Source: Sipunculus nudus
Taxonomy: Eukaryota; Annelida; Sipuncula; Golfingiida; Sipunculidae
Direction: 5' to 3'
DNA length: 64,000 nucleotides
Assembly: GCA_026874595.1 (NCBI GenBank)
Contig: CM049311.1
Location: forward strand, 61,818,453 to 61,882,452
The notes under the pieces are model-generated. The model was not told the origin of the DNA. It did not search any database and saw nothing but the letters and a program-made list of their open reading frames with translations. The translations under genes and the position numbers were made by a program. Positions 45,819 through 58,097 of this stretch are shown piece after piece; positions within the stretch are counted from its first letter, which is position 1; every line of letters begins with the position of its first letter.

Positions 45819-47252
45819 ATGGCTGATCACAAGGAAAAAGCAGACGCACTTGCTCAAGAGACTGCCCATTTGAGTGAATCGATTGAGACCACTGTAAACT
45901 CAGAATACAACAGGCAGCTGTCTAGTAAAAGACAGGACAGACAGAAGGAAGCCGATCCTGAACATCATGATTTACGGCGTTCTACGCGAGATCATAGGCC
46001 GACTGAGAAATCTCTACAGTTCAGAGCTGAGCAGTTCAAATCAAAGGAAAGAGGATTCAACAAAGTTTACAACACGTTCAAACTGGAGTTACTTCAGATC
46101 AGAGAAAGCATTAAAAGGGACTGCAGTGAAAAAGAACTGTTCGATCTGCAAGGTCTTGAAAAGGCTTACAAAAAGGTGGAAGGCGTTTATGAAGATTTAA
46201 GAACAAACATACCAATCATAAACGATTTTACTGCCTTCCAACGCAGGATGGACACAGCTACGGCCTGTAAAGGGGACATTTTGTCTCACCTTAACTTGAG
46301 AATTTCCGAAGTCGGAGTTAAAGGGTTTAATTTAAAAGAGGAAGTCTATCAACTGAAGGCTTTAAAACAATCTTATGCTTCCTCAGTATACAGTGCGGCC
46401 ACTGAAAGCAGCGTGAAATCATCAGCAAAAAGCGTCAGTGAAAAAGCAGTTGAAACTGCTGCAGACCTGGCCGTCAAGCGTGTTCGTGTCGAGGCATTGA
46501 CAAGGCAAGAACAAGAAAAAGCCTACCTCTTGCAACTTGAAGCCGAAAAGAGAAGAAAGGACGAGGAAGCAGAGGCTCAGCGTCGAAAACTCGAAATTCT
46601 GAGAGCAGAACAGGAAGTAGAGGAGGGCGATGCAAAACTTAAAGTGTTTATCGCCGCAGCTACCAACAGTGAGGAGGTGGCAAGTGAGCTGAGTGCCTTA
46701 TCATCATGTACTCAAAAAGCACACGATCCAGTATTAAACCCACAAGCTCCAGCCTTTATTCCTCTTAAGTCATCCCTTCCAACAAACCTGTTTGACACAG
46801 GGAATGCAAAAGGTGAATCGTCTCTGGTTCTTGCCCTAGCAAACGCAATGGACAGGAATCGACTCCCAGTGCCAACGCCAAGGGTTTTCAGCGGCAGTCC
46901 GATTGAGTTTGTTCCATTAAAAAGGGGTTTTAAGACGCTGATAGAGAATAAAGGAATAACTGCAGAAGAGAAAATATACTACCTACAACAGTATATAGCA
47001 GGGGATGCTAAAGAAGCCATAGCTGGATGCTTCTTTGGTACCTGTGAAGAGAACTATCAACGGGCCTGGGAAACCCTAGAGAAACGGTATGGACCTCCCT
47101 TCAAGGTGCAGGAAGCCTTTAGGAACAAATTAGAAAGGTGGCCTAAGGTCAGCCAAAGAGATGAACCAGCTCTCCAGAAGTATGCAGACTTCCTAAAGGC
47201 TTGCTTAGACGCTATGCCACATGTCAGGGGCTTACAAGTACTAGATGACTGA
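45819..47252 (+). pseudogene. BEL/Pao Gag region (DUF1759-like), interrupted by a stop
   Basis: 477 codons from ATG. The first ~120 residues are charged; a Lys/Glu-rich probable coiled coil lies at about 190-270 (RQEQEKAYLLQLEAEKRRKD). The DUF1759-type Gag core is at about 350-460 (PVPTPRVFSGSPIEF, KIYYLQQYIAGDAKEAI, YQRAWETLEKRYGPP). The frame ends at TGA 47250-47252, but the same frame continues with family-like sequence, so this is a nonsense mutation inside one long Gag-Pol frame. Confidence 0.88.
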
Positions 47253-48812
47253 AAGGAAAATCAGAAAATAGCCGCAAAGCTTCCTGACTGGGCCATTACC
47301 CGTTGGAGTAGACAAGTTACTGAATGGCCCGACAGAACAGGTGAATATTCCAGCTTCACCACATTTGTGACCTTTGTGGCGAAGGAAGCCAGAGTTGTTT
47401 GTGATCCGGTGGCATCAATCTCTGCTATCAAAGGGACCGAAAGTACTTATGAATTTAAATCGCATGGGGATGCTAGGAAATCAGCACGTACCCTAACTAA
47501 CGGTGCTGGAAAATCACCTGATAAGGAGCAAAAGCCAGAAAGGTCGTGCCCATTTTGTAAAGGAGGACACAATCTTTCTACATGTACCATCTTCAGTGGG
47601 AAGGCCATCGAGGAGAGACACTCTTTTATTCAAGAGCAGAAAAGATGTTTCGGTTGTCTGCGCACAGGTCACTTTGTGAAGCAGTGCAGGATCCGCCACA
47701 CCTGTCAAAAATGCAAGGGTCGTTTTCCCACTGTACTTCATGACAACAACAAGGTCAAGAGCTCACAACAACAGTCCTCAACCAGTCAAAATGCTTCTGA
47801 AACTGAGTCACCAAGACCAAGGGATGAAGAAGGTGCAGCAGTCTTCCTGAATGCTAGCAGTGGAAATTCAAGTACAACAAATGTTGTACCAGTATGGCTT
47901 TCCTCAGCTCAACATCCTCAGAATGAGAAATTAGTATATGCCCTTCTGGACACCCAAAGCGATAACACATTTATTGATGAGAGGGTGTGTGAAGGACTCT
48001 CAGTACCTACAGAGTCTGTCAAACTCAAGTTGACTACGTTACTTGGAAAGGATGTATCAGTGATTTGTGACAGGGTTAGTGGTCTTCGAGTAAGAGGATA
48101 CACCTCGGGCCAGTATATCGATCTTCCCTCGGCCTACACTCAGAGTTTCATCCCACTTGATAGACAGCACATTCGAACAAGTGAAACAGCCAGGTCCTGG
48201 AATCACCTTGTTTCAATTGCGCCTGAAATGCCTCCACTGATGGACTGCGAAATTGGATTGCTGATAGGTTACAACTGTTCTGCTGCTCTAGCTCCACGTC
48301 AGGTAGTCACAGGTGAGATCGGACAGCCATATGCAGTCAGAACTGACCTAGGTTGGAGCATAGTTGGAAGTCTAGCAACCATTGACTCTACTGAAGTTTC
48401 AGGATTTTGTCACCGCACTAATTTGAAGGAAGCTCCACCAGTTACACCACTTGATGTTCTCAATGTGTTAGAGTCTGACTTTAGAGACTCAGAGAGCAGA
48501 GACGTGATAACTTCCCAAGATGACATCAAGTTTCTACAGATATTGGAGAACAGCATAGTTAAAAATGCCAAAGACCATTTTGAGTTACCTTTACCCTTCA
48601 GAACCCGACCTGAATTGCCAAACAACCGTAAACTGGCTGACATAAGGTTGTCCCACCCCAAGAAACGCTTAGACAGTAATCCTCAATATAAAGAACGCTA
48701 CACACAAACCATCGAAGAAACCCTGAAGGATGGCCATGCAGAGCTGGCAGAGGGAGTGCCAAATCCGGGTGAGCTATACTATATCCCACATCACGGAGTG
48801 GCATCCGAATAG
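47253..48812 (+). pseudogene. BEL/Pao zinc knuckles and A17-type aspartic protease
   Basis: In the same frame as the Gag region. Two Cys/His clusters (CPFCKGGHNLSTC, then CFGCLRTGHFVKQC with following CQKC) form the nucleocapsid-type knuckles. The protease motif is LLDTQSDNTFI near 47943-47975: the active-site D-T is present, with Q where many aspartic proteases have G. The region runs into the start of the reverse transcriptase and ends at TAG 48810-48812, again followed in frame by typical sequence ([11 protein letters not shown]). Confidence 0.87.
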
Positions 48813-49955
48813 CCAGACAAACTAAGGGTGGTTTTTGACTGTTCAACAAGATACAGAGGGGAGTCCTTGAATGATCATCTGCTATCAGGCCCTGACCTCA
48901 CGAATAACCTGTTTGGAGTTTTGTGCCGGTTCCGCAGACATCCAGTTGCAGTGATGTGTGACATCGAATAAATGTTTCATCAGTTTCGTGTCAGTCCTGA
49001 TGATAGGAACTACCTTAGATTTCTCTGGTGGGAGGGAGGTGACACCAGCAAAGAGCCACTGGACTACAGAATGAATGTACACTTGTTTGGTGCAACATCT
49101 TCGCCAGGATGTGCCAATTTTGGCTTGAAACATCTTGCTAAAACGTATAGTGAGAAATACCCACTGGCTGCTTCATTCCTGAGTCAAGACTTTTATGCTG
49201 ACGATGGCGTAACAAGTGTAGAAAGTATTCAAGTGGCAAAGAGATTGGTTAAGGAGGCTCGTGAACTTTGCTCACATGGGAAATTACGCCTTCATAAGTT
49301 TTTGTCCAACAACCGCAGTGTCATTGAGAGTATTCCAGTCTCTGAACGAGCTAAGGGCATCCAAGAAGTAAATCTGCAGAGGGATGACCTACCTGTTGAA
49401 AGAACCTTGGGTCTCCACTGGAACACTGAGCCTGATGTGTTCACATTCCAACTGCAAGTGAAAGAACACCCTAACACCCCTAGAGGAATCTTAGCAACCG
49501 TCGCTAGTGTGTATGACCCACTTGGATTCATAGCGCCGTTTGTACTTCAAGGCAAAGCCATCCTCCAGGAAATGTGCAAGCGCGGCACAGCATGGGACGA
49601 ACCCATTTCAGATAGTCTGAGGCCACGGTGGGAGGAATGGAAGAAGGATATCCGTAACCTCTACAAGATCCAGATTCCTAGGTGCTACAAACCTTCAAAT
49701 CTCCATTCAGTTTCCAGAGTAGAAATCCATCACTTCTCTGATGCAAGCACCAAGGGTTATGGTATGTGTTCATACTTGCGATTCGTGGGTCCGGAGAGAG
49801 CACATTGCTGTCTGGTCGCCAGTAAAGCGAGAGTTTCTCCTGTAAAGGTTGTTACCATACCACGGCTTGAACTCACTGCAGCAATGGTCGCTGCCAAAAT
49901 GAGTATTAAACTTAAAGAGGAGCTACAAATTCCTATTGACGGGGAATACTGCTAG
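48813..49955 (+). pseudogene. BEL/Pao reverse transcriptase to start of RNase H
   Basis: Continues in frame: [20 protein letters not shown], then the catalytic box FYADDGVTS at about 49192-49218, then the Pao-type connection domain (VYDPLGFIAPF) and the start of RNase H (HHFSDASTKGYG, with the first catalytic Asp; KVVTIPRLELTAA). Nonsense codons are at 48969-48971 (TAA) and 49953-49955 (TAG). The catalytic YADD is unchanged, which suggests the copy lost function recently. Confidence 0.88.
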
Positions 49956-51059
49956 AGTGATTCACAAATCGTTCTAGCCTACATCAGTAATGATGCCAAG
50001 AGGTTTCATGTGTTTGTGGCCAATAGAGTTAAGTGTATCAGGGAGCATACAGATGTCAAACAGTGGCATTACGTAACCACAGAAAACAATCCTGCTGATC
50101 ATGCCTCTCGTGGCCTAAGTGCAGATGAGCTCCTTACAACAAATTGGTTCACAGGACCAGAGTTCCTCCAGAGGGCCGAATGGACAGCCACATCTTCAAT
50201 AAACCCAAGTCTGATGGTGGGAGACCCCGAAGTCGGAGTTCAGGCACTGAATGTTAAGTCAACCAGCTCTAATGACATTCTAGAGAGGCTTTCAAGGTTT
50301 TCTGATTGGAATCTCCTGACTAGAATTGTGGCACGAATAAGACGTATTGTTCCTGGAAGGCCTCAAGATAAGTTTCTGAATGTTAATGAAATCAACCAAG
50401 CAGCTCACTGTGTGATCAAGCTAGTTCAAAAAGCTGCTTTTCAAGATGAATTGCAAGCACTTTGCCGAAACAAGGAAGTTGCCTCGACTAGCAAGTTACA
50501 CAGTCTCTGTCCATACATGGAAAACGGCGTACTTAGAGTTGGAGGGCGTCTGCGTTGTTCTTCAATAGGTTTAGATCAAAGGCACCCTCTAGTGTTGCCT
50601 AAGGATGGGCATATCACCAAGATCATAATTGAAGACTGCCACAAACAGATACAGCATCAAGGACGAGGTCAAACCTTAAATCAAATACGAAGTCAAGGTT
50701 ATTGGATCATCGGAGGAAGCAAAGCAGTGGCCGACTTTATCAGAAATTGTGTACATTGCCGCAAGCTGAGACGTCCCGTCGAGGAACAAAAAATGGCGGA
50801 TTTGCCAGAGGACCGTGTAGAGCCGCTGCCACCTTTCAGCTCATGCGGAATGGACTGCTTTGGAACCTTTGTCACTAAGGAAGGCCGTAAAGAGTACAAG
50901 CGATATGGATTGCTCTTTACGTGCCTGTGTTCAAGAGCAGTGCATATTGAGATGTTAGAAGACCTGTCCACCGACCATTTCATCATTGGTCTTCGATGCT
51001 TCATAGCCTTGAGAGGTGCTGTGTCTCACATACGATCGGACCAGGGCAGCAACTTTTGA
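49956..51059 (+). pseudogene. BEL/Pao RNase H end and integrase, truncated
   Basis: Same frame: SDSQIVLAYI (RNase H), then the HHCC zinc domain (HPLVLP, HQGRG, CVHCRKLRRP) and the integrase core with its first Asp (CGMDCFG) and second Asp (SDQGSNF). The frame stops at TGA 51057-51059 exactly where sequence is missing: the part with the catalytic Glu of the DDE triad is deleted. Confidence 0.87.
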
Positions 51060-51541
51060 TGATGATTGTCAACAGCCGACCCCTAGCCCCACCAGGCAAT
51101 GATCCCAGTGATGAGCCCTTAACACCAAACCACCTGATCACTATGAAGTCCACTATGCCTTTACCTCCACCTGGGGACTTTGTTAGGGAAGATCTGTATG
51201 GGCGTGAACGATGGCGCCGTATCCAGTACTTGCTAGAGCAGTTTTGGAGTCGATGGCGAAAGGAGTACCTGCTCAATTTAACAAAGCGCCAAAAGTGGAA
51301 CACTAAACGTCGAAATGTTCAGGTTGGGGACATTGTTATGGTAGTGGACGCTGACGTCCAAAGAATGGAATGACCATTAGCAAGCGTCATTGAAACTCAA
51401 AGAGACGATGACCAACTGGTAAGACGTGTCAAGGTTCGTTTGGGTACCTCCGCTCTTGATCAGAAAGGAAGACCCAAGAAGAGGCCATCTGTACTCGAGA
51501 GACCTGTCCAAAAGATTATGCTTTTGGAATCCATTGAATAA
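51060..51541 (+). pseudogene. BEL/Pao integrase C-terminal tail (DUF5641-like), frame-shifted
   Basis: After the deletion the sequence resumes in another frame with IVNSRPLAPP, PLTPNHLI and FWSRWRKEYLLNL...WNTKRRNVQVGDIVMV, the conserved tail of BEL/Pao integrases (DUF5641). A further nonsense TGA is at 51371-51373, and the natural-looking end is TAA at 51539-51541. The 340 bp up to the 3' LTR are non-coding. Confidence 0.82.
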
Positions 51542-51882
51542 TTGACTGTATGGACTCTGTGTATTCATAGTAATCAAGTCATAACATTTTGCCATTTGGT
51601 TTAATTAATCAATATAGATATGACTGAGTATTACTCATTTATTGTACCTATATTTGTTTATTTAGTTAGTCTAGTAACTTTAACAGGGCCAGCATGATAT
51701 GTATGTTACATTATATATGAGTCAATCAGCCGTTACTAGTAATTTCCCCTTGTATATCTCCTTGATTTTTATCTTTCAGGTTTAGCATAGATGTTGAGTT
51801 TGAGCAGCTTACAGTTAAATTGCTTACTCTCATAATTATCACATTTCTTGTATTTTGATTTACTGTAAGCAATTGGTGGGAG

Positions 51883-53104
51883 TGTAAATGACAGCTGCTC
51901 CATCCTTTAGAGAACTAAACCTCAAGCCATGAAGGCCTTAGCAGTAGCTGTTACTATCCAAGGACTGGGTGTCTAGTGTCTTTGTTATGACCTGAGTGAC
52001 CCTAGGCAGGCTGTCCACGGTGTAAAGGGTAGCTCGTGGCTGGAGACAGTCTGTGTGTATCATATTATACCCTCATGGCAAGGGTTTGTTTACAAGTGTA
52101 TTTGTCCCCATTTCTTGCCCTGGTTTGTACTGTCCTTGCTGTCTGGACTGTCCTTGCTGCTTGGGCTGGGGGGGGGGGGGGGGGGAAGTGACGTAGTTGC
52201 CACGTAGTCCTTTAAGTAAAGTCAACAAGTCAGCAAGCATTAGAGAAAAGAAGATTTTAACTGTGGTCCTACCCAAGAGAAGCCATAAGGTAAAGGCTAA
52301 CTTTATATAAGATGCTTGTTAAACAAGGGTTACACATATTTCTTAAGTTTTATTATCAATATTATGTCAGAATTAACAGTTTTTGTAGAATATGAATAGT
52401 CAGCTGTGTAACATGTCTCTCAGGGTGATCATATGGAGTTTGCTAGGTCTGTAAACAGTAACAATTAATATTGTAACTAATTTCTTAAGTTGAGATAGAT
52501 AATACTTCATGATCTAAATAATATCGCATGGTCTATGTATCATAGCATGCAGCTGCTAAGAGTATTATGTTTTATTTAGTCTAATTAAATCTATTCTTGT
52601 CTTAGAGGCTAAATGTACTGTAATTAAGTCTATTTTGTGTCCGTTTATTTTAATCAGTTAAATATTTTCTTGACAATTGATACAGTTGTGCATCCATTAG
52701 TGCAGCTAGAAGCGAATCTGTTACTGATAGTCAGGGATATTAATTCACTAGCATATGTACAAATTATATATATCTAATTGCTGTCTGAATTTCAATTATT
52801 TCATATAAGCCTAATTTGTTTATAAATATATTAATTAGTTATTCCTAGATCTGTCAGGGATTTTATCTATTTTTTTCTTAAGTTTCGACGGTCAATCTGG
52901 TCAATCATTGGTCAATCCGGTCATTGGTCAGCCTAGTCAACCTAGTCATTGATCAAGTAGAGAGCGAAGAAAGGATTGTAGATGGATATTGAAAGCTGTA
53001 GAAAAGAGAGAACAGAATAAACGTTTTTACACTACATTGTCTTCGCTTCATGTTGACCCGTGCGATTCGAGGCTAAAATAAGATCAGGGGTGGAGGCCGC
53101 TACA
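51883..53104 (+). repeat. 3' LTR of the BEL/Pao element
   Basis: 1222 bp. Aligns end to end with the 5' LTR. Differences seen by eye include a longer poly-G run (about 52167-52185), an extra CTAGTGT, and a missing TATATA-type insertion near 52500. Confidence 0.93.
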
Positions 53105-53109
53105 CAGAC

Positions 53110-54170
53110 GACAACTGACAACAAAAACAGCACCGAAAACAAAATCCCCCCCCCCCCCCCACTCAGGGAGACAATAAATCCTTTACAAATTACAAAACAG
53201 CGAATTTTTTAGGTTTTATTGGCATAAAATAAAACTATGAACATGCCAGTTTTATAACTAAATAACAACAAGTCGTTGACCATAGGTCAGTCCAATGTCA
53301 TTGTTATAGGATGTGTAAAAATACCCACGCCGAATGCAAACATTCTTCAGTTCTATCATAACAGGTGACAGGATAAATCAATATAATTAACAAAACATGG
53401 TCGAGATCTATCAATGACCAACTGAATCCAGGCCATATATAAAACAGGGTGATGGAATGCGGCAAGATCAAGCTGTTATCAGTATTGATAATATAAATTT
53501 GATCGTAGGATTAAACAACATGAAATAAGCGGGAAATGGGTACAGGGCGGTTTAAACCGGCACAGGGCGGTCTAAACCGGACACAAACCCCCCAACCTTT
53601 CAGTCTCAAGTTCAACTTTGCAAACCGTTGCATCACCTGGTTCAGAAAATATAAGGCCACCAAAATTGTCTATGGACATTTCATACACGTAATGGGAATT
53701 TTCTATACAATGGAGACGGGGGGACGGTTATGGCTGTAAAAAGCAAGTTGGTCTTTACATTCGACCGGTAGAATTTGCTTTTACACCTCGGCATACTCTC
53801 CTATGCTAGATGGGAAAATAAAAATGTTCATTAGACTGGGTATAAACAATGAATGATATCAGTTATTAAGGAATTTGAATTAACCTTTGCTGCAAGGATA
53901 AAATCCTTACGAGTGATCTGGCACTTTTTAGTATTTATATTTACTTGTATTGTCATACAAGATTCATGCAAAAGGAAGTTTGGATAGTTTATAATTTAAG
54001 CTATAATAGATTAAGCTTGCAGGAAATTGTTTAATACTGACCTACGGTTGTCATGTCCGTTACAATGCGTCAGTGGATATATGATAAATATGAACAAAGA
54101 TGTAACTGAAACAATGATAGTTCAATCCCTAATGATCTCATCACAGTTCAGTATTTAATTGTCAGCTGAG
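53110..54170 (-). other. Probable 3' UTR and downstream flank of the ASB gene
   Basis: No coding. On the minus strand the AATAAA signal nearest the BEL element lies at about 53214-53219, which would give a ~950-base 3' UTR. CAGGGCGGT(T/C)TAAACCGG occurs twice at 53545-53580. Confidence 0.35.
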
Positions 54171-55905
54171 TCATGGATTTCTTCGAGTTCTAAAATTCTG
54201 TCTGTTGTAGGGATACCCTATGGACACTGTACGCTTCACCTTGATATCATCTTCAGCTATTTCATTCAGCTCCTTCATGGCAACAAAACCTTTCAGGCAA
54301 TCTGGTATATCCAGCAAATAGGCTTTCTCAGTGGCACGGTACCCCAAGTGTTTACGCACACTGGCTCTGCTTAATTCGTACAAGCTAAACGGGCTGCCGA
54401 CGCAGTTCTGCAGCCATGTCCCAAACTCAAACGTGTTGACCTTTAAGGTAAAGGCCGAAGGACTGTCATCTAACCATCTACCAAAGTCAAAATCCTGAGG
54501 GACCAGCATCTGTTCTTGACCTGCTGACTTTAATATATTGATCATTGACATCTTGATGGGACTGTACGTTTTAAATACAGGAGGTGGGAGATGCTGATCG
54601 CTGTCGTTTAACTCAAGTTGTCTCATCTTGTCTTGAATCTGTTCATCTTTTTGTTCAGTGCCGACTCCTGCTACTGCTAAAGCAGGCGGTTCTTCTGCAG
54701 TTGTTACTGCTTCTTTGACTTCTTCATATGTTTCAAGAACTGACAGAGTCTGGGTCTGTTTGAACCTTTTGGCCAAACTATGAGGAGTATCAGAGAAAAC
54801 GTCCATCCTGTTGATGACAGATTGCCAACCCGAGTCTAACAAAGTTGTCAAACATGCCGTGTGACCCAAAGATGCGCATAGGTGAAGCAAGTACCAGTTC
54901 TGTTCCACCACGGGTGACCCAACATGGGAATTATTTTTTCCTTTCTGATTACCTTGCATACTCTTGAAGAAGTTCTTAGCAGACCTTACCTTTCTGCCAT
55001 GGGAACTTTTGTTTACCAGTTCTGTGTATCCTATATTTGTTAAAAGACACCTAAGGGCTTTTGGTTGGTTTGACTGGACTGCCTGAGCTAGCGATGTGCG
55101 TCCACTGCCATCAAGAGCAAAGATATCTGCACCAGCTCCCAGCAAGGCACGGATGCAGTGCTCACAGCCTCCACCAACAGCCCAGTGCAGAGGTGTTGCT
55201 CCACAGAGGTTCTCAGTATGTGCTATATTAGCACCCTCAGCCAACAACCCTTCAACGATTTTACAATGTTTGCGCTCCAGTGCCAACATTAGTGGGGAAA
55301 CACCAACCAGTGTGCGAGAATTAACCAGACTTCCCTTCTTAAGCAACAGTTTGATGATATCAAAGTTCCCATTGACTGTGGCATAGTGCAATGGTGCTTG
55401 TCCCAGATGATTACAAATATTAGGATCACATTTTGGATATGCTAACAGTGTCTCAATTACTCCAAGCTGACCAAACCGTGCTGCTATAACAAGAGGTGTG
55501 TTTCCTCCCCAGTTTTTCACATTGATAGCTGCACCAGAATCTACAAGGCACGTTATCATTTTTGAGTTTCCAATCTTTGCTGCGAGATGAATTGCACTCG
55601 ACTGATTGTCCTGTGCTTCTCTTCCACGATTTGGGTCAGCCCCACATTGAATGAGCTTCTGTACTGCCTTCAAGTGATTTGTCTGCACCGCCAGGAAGAG
55701 TGGAGTTCTCCCGCTGTTGTCCTGGGAGTTCACATTGGCACCTGCATTACATAATGTCTCAATTAAACCACAGAAGTCTATAGTTATCCTGTCTGGTAGG
55801 AGGTAGAATATATCCAACAGAGCTTCACTTAACTCATCTCTGCTTGTCTGTTCTGCCACTAGTATGATGTCAGCTAGACTTTTTGTTCTGATGACAATTC
55901 CAAGT
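54171..55905 (-). CDS. Ankyrin-repeat and SOCS-box protein (ASB family), main exon
   Basis: This large exon encodes all but the first nine residues of a 586-residue protein. It starts with SLADIILVAEQTSRDELSEA, then about nine ankyrin repeats (roughly residues 54-380) with repeated GxTPL..A and GAD/GAN(V/P)N motifs. A Ser/Gln-rich linker follows. The SOCS box lies at about 513-550 (SLYELSRASVRKHLG...LDIPDCLKGFV), where SLxxLxRxxxRxxLG and the LPxxLKxF-like end are recognisable. ASB proteins are substrate receptors of Cullin-5/Elongin B-C ubiquitin ligases: the repeats bind substrate, the SOCS box binds Elongin C. Acceptor TTGCAG precedes 55905. There is no in-frame ATG near the start of the exon, so an upstream exon is needed. 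Which ASB subfamily is not resolved. Confidence 0.88.
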
Positions 55906-56449
55906 CTGCAATGACAAATTCAAATGTTATCTCGAGCACATAATATCTGTAACTTAATATTATCAAATACTTTTTTCATTAAATCTTTAAAGTCCCCCAA
56001 TCTATCAATTTTGATGAAAACCCTGCCTTAACTACCGTCAGTCTAATTTCTATCACTTAAAAATAGAATACATTTGCTTCAATGAACCTGCACAGTACAA
56101 TTCATACACTGCAATGAAATTTTAAAAAAGTAGGTATATACACATGTAGATCTACGTGAAATAAACTGGTAGTTAGTATTTTATTATCCTGTCTAATTTT
56201 TCAAGAACTGATGATTTTTCACTAATTCCTGATCCAATGGTTTCATTACAGATTCATTTAAATCAAGCCTACCTACATGGAAGCTTGGAAATAGAACACT
56301 TTCTGACTTAGATATCTGATGTATTATGTTATAAATTAGAATATGGATATTAAGTACACATACTGAAAGACCCTTGTTTATAACTAGGCAAGCTTTCAAT
56401 CGTGAAAGTGTTAGTTATCTCAGGCAATAACTGCCTTTGATAAATTTAA

Positions 56450-57530
56450 GTAAAACAAGGCCTACAGGCATTATGCGAACCCATGCAATGGGATATACGT
56501 CAGATATTAATGCTTACATGATAACATGCTTGACTTTTACATTTCAAGTACAATGCCAGTACTAAACATTTTAAATACAATTATTTATTCAAATGCTAAA
56601 TTTCAAGCTAAATATCAAATCCCCACTAATAAATAAGCAGAAACATATATTGTGCAAGAATTATTTTAGGTGGCACCACCAGTCTTATATACGACTAAGC
56701 TATGTGTTACGTATAGATATACACATTTTTAGGCTGAAATATCAAAATCCCTCCTAAGAAATAAGCAGGGACATACTATGCGCAAAAGTCACTGAAGGTG
56801 GCGACAAAGCTAGGTCTTGTATACGAGAATGCCATCAAAGATACATGGACAGATTTTCAAAGGTTTCCCCCAATAAAATGTAAGTTGATGTAGGTGGAAC
56901 CACAAAAAGCCCAATCTCACAACATTTGATATGTGACTGATTTTTTTTGTAAAATTTGGGGATGCCAGCTCCTGCCTATCCTGAGAAATTATGGGTTAAT
57001 GTATTGATGACCAACAACCCTGGTGCAAAAATAGGTCCATGCAGGTGGTGCCACCAATACCTCTATTTCAAATATAACTCATGTGACCAACATTTGCTGA
57101 AAATTTGTTGATGATAGCTCCAGTCATATCTAAGATTGTAATTTGAGTATGCTTTTTCTAGCCAAATGACAAAGTTTAGCTTCCCTTAATTTAGCCAAAA
57201 ACACCCAACTGGAATGGTTCGAACAAACTTGAGAAAGATTTTTTTCTGGGATTATTTCTGTGAAATATTGTACAATTTGGCTTGACAGTTTCAGAGAAGA
57301 AGATTTTTAAAGGTTTTATTAGCTTTTTTCAAAATAAAATCCAAGTCAATGTTGAGAGCCAAAAATAAGTTAAATCCAGTAGAGTTTGACATGTGACTGA
57401 TTCTTTCATAAAATTTGGCATTGCTAGCTCTAACCCTTTTCGAGATAGCTTGAGTTAATGTAAGGACAACAGAGGACAAACGAGGCTGCACACTCGCATA
57501 AACTAACAGGTTCTATAAAAATTAATTTGT
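56450..57530 (+). repeat. Family G interspersed repeat, short copy in the ASB intron
   Basis: Starts AAAACAAGGCCTACAGGCAT and ends near TAACAGGTTCTATAAAAATT; co-linear with 16545-18890 but lacks its central GAGTGAACTCTTGACC section. Non-coding. Confidence 0.6.
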
Positions 57531-57789
57531 GTTGTGCTTGTTTGTTGCAAGTCAATAGATTCATACTCTAATTGTAACCTGTCTTGGAGTGATTCACATG
57601 CAATCATTTATCACTTTATTAATGACCAGTTAATCATTTACCAACCTTTCTATACGCAAGGCTCTGGCTATTTTCCAAAAATCTTGCTTCATAATAAAGC
57701 CACTCTGGTTGCTATTTAATTAAATATGAACAAGGGGCAGGAATCATAACTGCCATGAAATACAATATGACACAAGTAAACAGTACAAA

Positions 57790-58097
57790 GGAGTTAAAAC
57801 TTTTCTCATGCTGTTTCAACTGTGACAACAAAAGGATTTAAACTTTTCTCATGCTGTATCAACAACAACAGGAGTTAAAACTTTTCTCATGCTATATCAA
57901 CAAGATGAGGAGTTAAAACTTTTCTCATGCTGTATCAACAAGATGAGGAGTTAAAACTTTTCTCATGCTGTATCAACAAGATGAGGAGTTAAAACTTTTC
58001 TCATGCTGTATCAACAGCAACAGGAGTTAAAACTTTTCTCATGCTGTATCAACAACAACAGGAGTTAAAAACTGTTCTCATGTTGTATCAACAAGAA
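57790..58097 (+). repeat. 38-bp minisatellite, about eight units
   Basis: Unit GGAGTTAAAACTTTTCTCAT followed by GCTGTATCAACAACAACA or ...AACAAGATGA. In the ASB intron. Confidence 0.9.

Larger units (their letters stand above)
44357..53104 (+). mobile_element. BEL/Pao LTR retrotransposon, full length, inactivated
   Basis: Two direct LTRs (44357-45572 and 51883-53104) begin TGTAAATG and end CTACA and are flanked by a 5-bp duplication CAGAC (44352-44356 and 53105-53109), the size usual for BEL/Pao. A purine tract GGTGGGAG directly precedes the 3' LTR. The inside holds a Gag region (DUF1759-like), zinc knuckles, an A17-type protease, reverse transcriptase with YADD, RNase H and integrase, in that order. 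The LTRs are nearly identical apart from a poly-G length change and small indels, so insertion is fairly recent. The coding region carries several nonsense codons plus a deletion, so this copy cannot act alone. No clear tRNA primer site was found after the 5' LTR. Confidence 0.95.

Noticed and set aside
54159-55386. Plus-strand frames at 54159-54374 and 55096-55386
   Set aside because: Shadows of the ASB coding exon on the other strand.
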